From Eublepharis macularius (Eukaryota > Chordata > Lepidosauria > Squamata > Eublepharidae), in the NCBI RefSeq assembly GCF_028583425.1, contig NC_072794.1, positions 27,711,232 to 27,775,231 on the forward strand: a DNA stretch of 64,000 nt, in the 5' to 3' direction. The notes under the pieces were generated by a model. That model was given only the letters and a program-made list of their open reading frames with translations, did not search any database and was not told the DNA's origin. Made by a program: the position numbers and the translations under genes. Shown here one piece after another: positions 57,656 through 64,000 of the stretch (the first letter of the stretch is position 1; each line of letters opens with the position of its first letter).

Positions 57656-60600
57656 CTTTCTCCATCAAGCTGCTCCCTTTGCCAAAGATTGCTGGCATTG
57701 ATTGTGTGGGCCTGGTGTGGGATGCCGAGGAGAGTATAGCCATCTGTCTGGTGTACCGATTGCCCAGTGCACCAGCAGATGCTGTGCCTGGCCTGTTAGA
57801 GGCGGTGGCTGGCTGGGCCTTGGAGTACCCCAGGCTTCTGGTCTTAGGGGACATCAGTGTCCATGCCGATGATGCTACCTCCTCACAGGCCATGGACATG
57901 ATAGCCTCCATGGCAGCATTAGGACTCTCCCACTTTGTATCAATGCCCACACATCGAGCAGGACACACACAGGATTTGATCTTTGGGTTCGGGATACAGG
58001 TGGATCTGGATGAAGCTATAGCAGTGCCATGGTCAGACCACCTCATCCTGAGGGCTTGTCTGGGCACCATGACCCCCTCCTGCTTGGGCGATGAGCTGAT
58101 TTATGCTCACCCGTGGAGTCAAATGGATCCAATTGAATTGCAGAACGCTCTGTAGGATCCGATGCCCCCTGGTGGCTCATTGGATGAGCTGATAGAGGAC
58201 TGGAATGTCCGTTTCTCTGAAGCTATTGATGAGATCGCTCTCTCCGCCCTCGAACTAGAGTAGCTCCTTGGTATACTGATGAGCTACGACAAATCAAATG
58301 GGAGCTGAGACGGCTAGAGCGAGTGTGGCGGCGACTCCATGATGAAGTGACAAGAACATCTTATAGGACGTTTATGAAGGCCTATGAGATGGCACTGAAA
58401 GCTGCAGAGACTACTATGCAGCTTCCACTGCGTCCACTAGTTCTCTCCCAGCACAACTTTCCAGAGTGATTTGGTCTTTAACGTCCCTCACACATGGGAC
58501 AAATAAAAATGTAAATTCGGTAATAAGCTGTGAGGCTTTTGGAGACTATTTTGCAGATAATATCTTGTCACTCCGCCAGGATCTGTCCACCACAGTTGAT
58601 GCAGTTGATGCAGTATGTGTACTGGAGGCCCCTTGGTCGTCCTCAGGGTTGACATTAGATCAATTCAGGCCACTCTCCCAGGAGGAGGTGGGCAGGGTCC
58701 TTCATGCTGTGAAACCTACCACGTGCCCACTGGACCCATGCCCATCATGGCTGGTGAAAAGCGGTGGTGATGGGATTTGGGCACCATTAGCTGACATCAT
58801 TAATTTTTCTCTGAGTTCTGGGTTTTTTCCAGACTCACTGAAAGAGGCAGTGGTGTGGTCCTTATTAAAGAAACCATCACTGGATCCTGCTGATCCAGCC
58901 AATTATCACCCAGTTTCGAATATTCCATTCCTCGGTAAGGTAATTGAGAGGGCGGTAGCGGAACAGCTGCAGGTATACCTGGGTGATGCCTCTATCCTGG
59001 ATCTATTCCAGTCCAGCTTCAGGCCTGGCCATGGTACAGAGACGGTTCTGGTTGCCCTCACAGATGATCTGTGGCGACACCTGGACCGGAGTGGGTCGGC
59101 ACTGCTGATTCTTTTAGATCTTACAGCAGCATTTGACATGGTCAGTCATAATCTTCTGACCCATTCCCTTGCCAATGTGGGGATTCGTGGAACAGCCCTG
59201 CAGTGGCTGAACTCCTTCCTTCACAATCTAGGACAGAGAGTGGCACTCAGGGAACAGATGTCTGCTTACCATTCTTTGGTATGTGGCATCCGTCAGGGGG
59301 CGATTCTTTCCCCGATGCTATTTAACATCTATATGTGCCCCCTTGCCCGGTTAGCCCGCAGCTTTGGGCTAGGTTGTCACCAGTATACGGATGACACTCA
59401 GCTCTATCTGCTGATGGATGGTGTTATGACCTTTACTTTCTTTAGGGTAGATTTTTCTTTTAATCTATCCCTTAACTCTCTGGGTAGTCTGCTGCCACCA
59501 GGAATATTTTATTCCAAGATATTTTATTTAAATTTTCCCTTTGGTAACGTTCCTAAGCGTCAGGCTCCTTCATGGTTCTATGTGGCCCTGAAGATAGGAA
59601 TGGGATATAGCAATGACAGCTACACTGGGATATAGCAAAACAAAAATAAACTTTTATTTAGTCGAGAAGCGTATCGGTTTCATAAACGTAGTTCTCGGTT
59701 CTTAAAGTTACTTCATTTACTCTCATTCACACAGCTGGCCTCTCTTTCCCTGACTGAGTGTCCTTTCACAAACATGCTCAGTTCAGGTTCTCTCATAAAC
59801 ACTTCAACATATTCAGGCAGCACACAGCTAGCCTCCTTTCTTCTGACTAAAAATTTTCTCTCTACTCTCAGTCTCAAACTGCATTCACTCCACCCACCCT
59901 CTCAGTCCTCAACCAATCATATTGTCAGAAACTGTTTTAACCTAAGTAACACCATATTTAATCGTGTAGTGTTTAGACTTCTTTCCCTCCAGGCAATACC
60001 TGCAAGGAGCCGATTCCATGGGAAAGGATCCTGTCTTATCTGCTGTTTCGACCTTGGCCAGCTCAGCACACCTCTGAGAAGTTTTTCTGTATGAACTTGG
60101 GGGGGGGGGGAGGCTGGACTCCGGGAGTGTGAAATGTAACAACCTTTACTCTATGATTCATTCCTAGCAACCCTTTGCTCGGCCAGGATCTCTAATCCTG
60201 GAATATGCACATCTGGGGTTGAATGCTGTCTTTCACAATAAACCTTTCGAAATCAAAAGACCGCGTCTTCTTGCAGAAGGGAGTGAAACAGACTATCAAG
60301 TCTGGAATGCCATAGCCTGAAACATATCACTCACTCATCCATCTCCTTCACCCCCCCACTTTTCACCTATCTCATCAAGCATTTAAAGATACATGCACAC
60401 ATTTACTTGGAATCATTACAGATGGCCAGTCCGATCTTGCTTTGGATTCCTTGGTCAAGGGTCTTGAGGCTGTGACGGTATGGTTACATCAGAGTCGCCT
60501 GAAATTGAATCCCCTGAAGACAGAGGTTTTGTGTCTGGATCATGGGGCAATCGAGCTGGGAACCGGCTCCCAGCCATTGATGGGGTACAATTGAAACCTT

Positions 60601-61490
60601 CCCTGATGGTGAGGAGTCTGGGTGTGACCTTGGATGCTACACTTTCAATGGAGGCCCAGGTCATGACTGTTGCCAGGTCTGCCTTTTTCCATCTTCGACA
60701 GGGCAGGCAACTGGCGCCCTATCTTTCACCACAGGACCTGGCCACAGTAATCCATGCAACGGTCACCTCCAGGCTAGACTACTGCAACTCACTCTATCCT
60801 GGACTGCCCTTGGGCCTGACCTGGAAGTTACAGCTGATCCAGAATGCAGTGGCACGCATCCTTACCAGAACGCCCATCCAAGCGCACATTCATCATGTGC
60901 TGTGCCAGCTGCACTGGCTTCCAGTGGAGTTCCAGATCCGGTTCAAGGTGTTAACCTTGGTATTTAAAGCCCTTCATGGACTGGGACCTCCATACCTGTG
61001 GGACTGCCTCTTCCATTATGTCCCCTGCAGGGTGTTGTGCTTTGCAGACAAGCAACTCCTGGTGGTCCCTGGCCCAAAGGACATCCATCTGGCCTCTACC
61101 AGGGTGAGTGCTTTTTCTGCCCTGGCCCTGGCCTGGTGGAATGCTCTCCTGCTGGAGATCTGGACCCTGTGGGACCTGTTACAGTTTTGCAGGGCTTGTA
61201 AAATGGAGATGTTCTGCTGGGCCTTTGGCTGAGTGCCAGCGAGTGTCCTTCTTCTTCCATCTAAGACCACCATTTCTTCCGGAGCTGCCCTCAGCCATCT
61301 GCCATGCCTGTATACAGACTCCCAATATTTTTTTAAATAGCCTGCTCCTCGGCTATTTTAATCATTTTAAAAAATATATTATTGATTTTATGTTTCTGTG
61401 ATTTTAATGTATTTTTAATGTTGTTAGCCACCCTTAGCCCATCTGTGGGGAGGGCAGGGTATACATTAAATAAATAAATAAAGTTACGGT
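57656..61490 (+). mobile_element. L2 LINE (right arm), most complete copy
   Basis: APE endonuclease C-terminal half (57679-58120: VLGDISVHADD, SMPTHRAGHTQDLIFGF, VPWSDHLIL). Then linker, then RT (58870-59415: NYHPVSNIPFLGKVIERAVA, FRPGHGTETVLVAL, LLDLTAAFDMVSHNLL, CGIRQGAILSPMLFNIY, then YTDD where the catalytic YADD is expected). C-terminal part 60480-61232. The 3' end at 61470-61490 has an AAAT tail. Interrupted by a solo LTR (59422-60420). The start and N-terminal half of the endonuclease are absent. Confidence 0.92.
59422..60420 (+). mobile_element. Solo LTR inside the L2 (right arm)
   Basis: Fossil LTR, 999 bp, ends TGTTATGA...TCATTACA, 5-bp target duplication GATGG (59417-59421, 60421-60425). 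The L2 frame resumes directly after it. Mirror of 47625-48639. Family unknown; only an LTR remains. Confidence 0.88.
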
Positions 61491-61659
61491 GAGCTTTTGA
61501 GCTGCTTCATGTCTGTGGACAGGGCCATTTAGGGGGTGCTCAATAGGTTTTCTCAGTTGCATTTTTTTCAAGAAAGTAATCTGTATAAAACTATGCCCCT
61601 CTTGAGGTCTGTGCCCAAGGCGGCTGCCTAGTTGGTCTAATGGTAGCATTGGCCCTGTC

Positions 61660-62830
61660 TATAGTTATGGCAAACAGAAATGGGGAAAGGGGACAGCCTT
61701 GTCTAGTTCCCCTTGCTATATGGATATCTATCGAATGTACATTGTTAGTCCTAACTGTAGCTTTTGGAGAAAGATAAAGAGCATTAATGGCATTTTAGAA
61801 TTGGTCACCAAAACCCATTTTTTGAAGTACAAGTTTTAGATATGGTATTTCCACTTAATCAAATGCCTTCTCTATATCAAAGGCCAGAAGTAATGCAGGG
61901 GTTTTGTATGCTTCACAGAAATTAATTATAGTTAAAGTGTTACGTGTATTGTCAAAAAGATTCCTTATTGGCATAAAGCCAGTCTGGTCAAGGTGAATGT
62001 AGTTGGTTATTTAAATTTAGACAATCTTTTGGAAAAAAATATGCTTTTAAAGATCTTTTGGTCTTGATTCAGTAAGGGTATTGGTTGAGAAGATTTAGTA
62101 TTTGTAATATCGTTGTCCTTTTTTGGAGTAACTACTATTTCAGCCTCTGACCAAGATAGAGGGATGCTACCTCCTATCATAACAGAGTTGCATGTGGCAT
62201 TTAGTGGAGTTGAAAGTAGGTGAATGTATTTTTTTGTAAAAATTTGGCAGGGAATTCATCCCTGTCTGAAGCTTTATTATTTTTTTCAAGGATTTTATAG
62301 TGACTGTAACATCTTCTGTTGTGATTGGTTGGTCCAGATATTGTTTATGTTCTTATGAGTTGTTTTCCAAATAATTTCCTGTGATGATAAATAATTTAAA
62401 ATATGATTAGTGTCAGGATTGTCTGATGTACAAATGGTTTGATAGTATTCAGAAAAGAAATTGGCTAATTTTACAGAATTATGGTTGTTGTGGGTTTTCC
62501 GGGCTGTATTGCCGTGGTCTTGCCAAGACCACGGCAATACAGCCCGGAAAACCCACAACAACCATCGTTCTCCGGCCGTGAAAGCCTTCGACTTTACAGA
62601 ATTAGTTTGAGTTTTTCCTGGGTGCCTTTAATAGCTTGTATAGAATGTGAGGAGGTTTTTTCCTTTAATTTTCAAGCAAGTAAGTTTATACATTGGGCAG
62701 CCTTTTTTGTGTTCATCTTCTAGTTTTCTTATTCTAGATATAATTTCATTTCTAATGTTTTCTTTTTGCTCTTCATGACAGGAGGCAATGGAGATTAATT
62801 TCCCTCTAAGTACCACTTCCATAGCATCCT
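61660..62830 (-). mobile_element. L1 LINE ORF2 fragment (right arm)
   Basis: Mirror of 45370-46365 with the same L1 RT and linker blocks (e.g. MEVVLRGKLISIASCHEEQK at 62822). A hairpin element interrupts it at 62482-62592. Confidence 0.85.
62482..62592. mobile_element. Short hairpin Penelope-like insertion, private to right arm
   Basis: Arms tggttgttgtgggttttccg ... gtggtcttg and complement with almost no loop, then the tail atcgttctccggccgtgaaa gcc. 12-bp duplication TTTACAGAATTA (62470-62481, 62593-62604). The left arm has the empty site at 45579-45596. Confidence 0.88.
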
Positions 62831-63599
62831 ACACGTGGATTTGAGGAATGCCACATAGTTTATTTGTTTCTATTGTTTAATTTCTAAAGACTTCAGAAGA
62901 AATTTTTGTTAAGTAAAAGTGATTTATTTAGTTTCCAATTTGTTTGATGTCCATTATTCTCAGTGTACATTCTGTCCAAGCATAGTCTGTCCACAACTTG
63001 TCACAAATCCTTGATGTAAAGAGTTTGACTAATTAATTTAGGAGATAAGAATATGTCATTTAAATATGTAATTTAGAAGATAAGAATATGTAATCAATCC
63101 TTGTGTATATATTGTGGATAGAAGAGAAGTATGTATAGTCTGTTACCAGTGGGCTTTGAAGATGTCACTAGATCAATAAATAAAGCCTAAAGGCCATTAA
63201 TTGATCTTAACAGCTTAGTAACTGTATTGTTAATTTAAATTGCTTTGACACGATAGGCAGTAAAATTTAAAAGGTCATTCAGAGAGGAGTGATACAAATG
63301 TTTACTGCTGACACATTGATGTACCCATGCTGAACGAAAGCAGAATTGAAAGCCAAGAGAATCAAGTGCACTCTGCATGAAGACAGCTCGCCAGGTTGTT
63401 TTGATCTACAAGCAGCTCTCCGCACTGAAAGCAGTGAAAGCAGCTTTCTCAGTAATCATACTTTGCGATATTATCCAATACAATTTTTAAAGTTTGTATA
63501 TGTACACTCACACATTATGCAATGCATTTATATTTTGTATCACTTTCATATTTATCAAAATACTTAATTTCACAGGTCAAGGGATGGCATCTTGGAAAT

Positions 63600-63785
63600 A
63601 TAAATAATAATAATAACTGTGCTTATATATCACTCTTCTACACATATTAGTGCCTCACCCAGAGCAGTGAACAAATTAGTGTTATTCTTATCCCCACAAT
63701 GGAGCTGGGGCTGAGAGGAGTGCCTGACCCAAGGCCACCTACTGAGCTCATGTCAGTAGTGGGATTCAAACCAGTAGACTCCTGA
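63600..63785 (-). mobile_element. tRNA-derived CORE-type SINE (right-arm copy)
   Basis: Mirror of 44395-44600, starting at an AAT repeat and ending in the gtgggattcaaaccagta box-B side. Confidence 0.85.
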
Positions 63786-64000
63786 TTATGGTTTAGAACA
63801 CATACTTAGTGAAACATATGCATTCTAAATAACGCTGTATGAACTTCACTGTAGTTCTTTTTCTAGTATGGTGTATAACTGGTGCTTCTTTATCTTTGAC
63901 AGCCAATTAAAAATAGTGAACAGTATCAGATAAATGTTCTGTAATTGTTAGCAGAGACCAAGGATGATCTGGTCATGTAACTTTTCCTGTCATTTTTACT

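Larger units (their letters stand above)
53935..64000 (-). repeat. Right arm of giant inverted repeat, leaves window
   Basis: Mirrors 44199-53225. Private to this arm: the L2 5' half and adjoining sequence (56950-58937), kept here and lost on the left, and the hairpin at 62482. Lost here: the 5' part of the LINE and its upstream flank (the counterpart of about 49650-50525). The outer end lies beyond 64000. Confidence 0.95.

Noticed and set aside
44199-64000. Palindrome as a fold-back assembly or read artefact
   Set aside because: The arms differ by about 2-3% and carry private, target-duplicated insertions and separate deletions, which an artefact would not produce. Long-read confirmation would still be welcome.

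Overview
The window is vertebrate nuclear DNA and most likely comes from a squamate reptile (lizard or snake). One split gene of 10 coding exons spans about 22 kb and is surrounded by an interspersed-repeat mix typical of squamates: BovB/RTE, L2 and L1 LINEs, tRNA- and 5S-derived SINEs (some ending like BovB, as Sauria SINEs do), hAT-type MITEs with 8-bp target duplications, and hairpin-shaped Penelope-like pieces. The species call is inference; no database was searched.

Host gene. Ten exons on the + strand (9998-10074, 14989-15145, 18125-18221, 20688-20746, 21850-21915, 24046-24155, 26602-26683, 27762-27943, 29158-29386, 32204-32272) join in one frame with AG/GT boundaries to give 375 residues. 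The protein is quinone oxidoreductase-like protein 2 (CRYZL2), a zinc-free member of the medium-chain dehydrogenase/reductase superfamily. Exon 1 lies in a CpG-rich block (about 9590-10310). No second host gene was recognised.

Layout. Bases 1-9.5 kb: intergenic, with an old interrupted L2 copy, MITEs, SINEs and a composite Penelope-like insertion. 10-32.3 kb: the gene, whose introns hold SINEs, three hAT MITE copies, a BovB 3' end, a perfect 250-bp tandem duplication and a GC-rich block of unknown origin. 32.3-43.8 kb: 3' flank with SINEs, a perfect 49-bp-arm hairpin, Penelope-like pieces with hammerhead-ribozyme cores, a 155-bp minisatellite and GGGGAT repeats. 44.2-64 kb: a giant imperfect palindrome, left arm 44199-53225 and right arm 53935-64000 (running out of the window), around a spacer of about 0.7 kb. 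Both arms carry the same nested stack: L1 fragments, an L2, a solo LTR inside that L2, and another LINE. By hand the arms differ by about 2-3%. Each has private insertions and deletions, so this is a real inverted duplication with its own history.

Most notable: (1) the palindrome, with empty/filled site pairs that order the events; (2) hairpin retro-insertions with 12-14-bp target duplications, some keeping a complete hammerhead core, one of them on both strands of the same hairpin.
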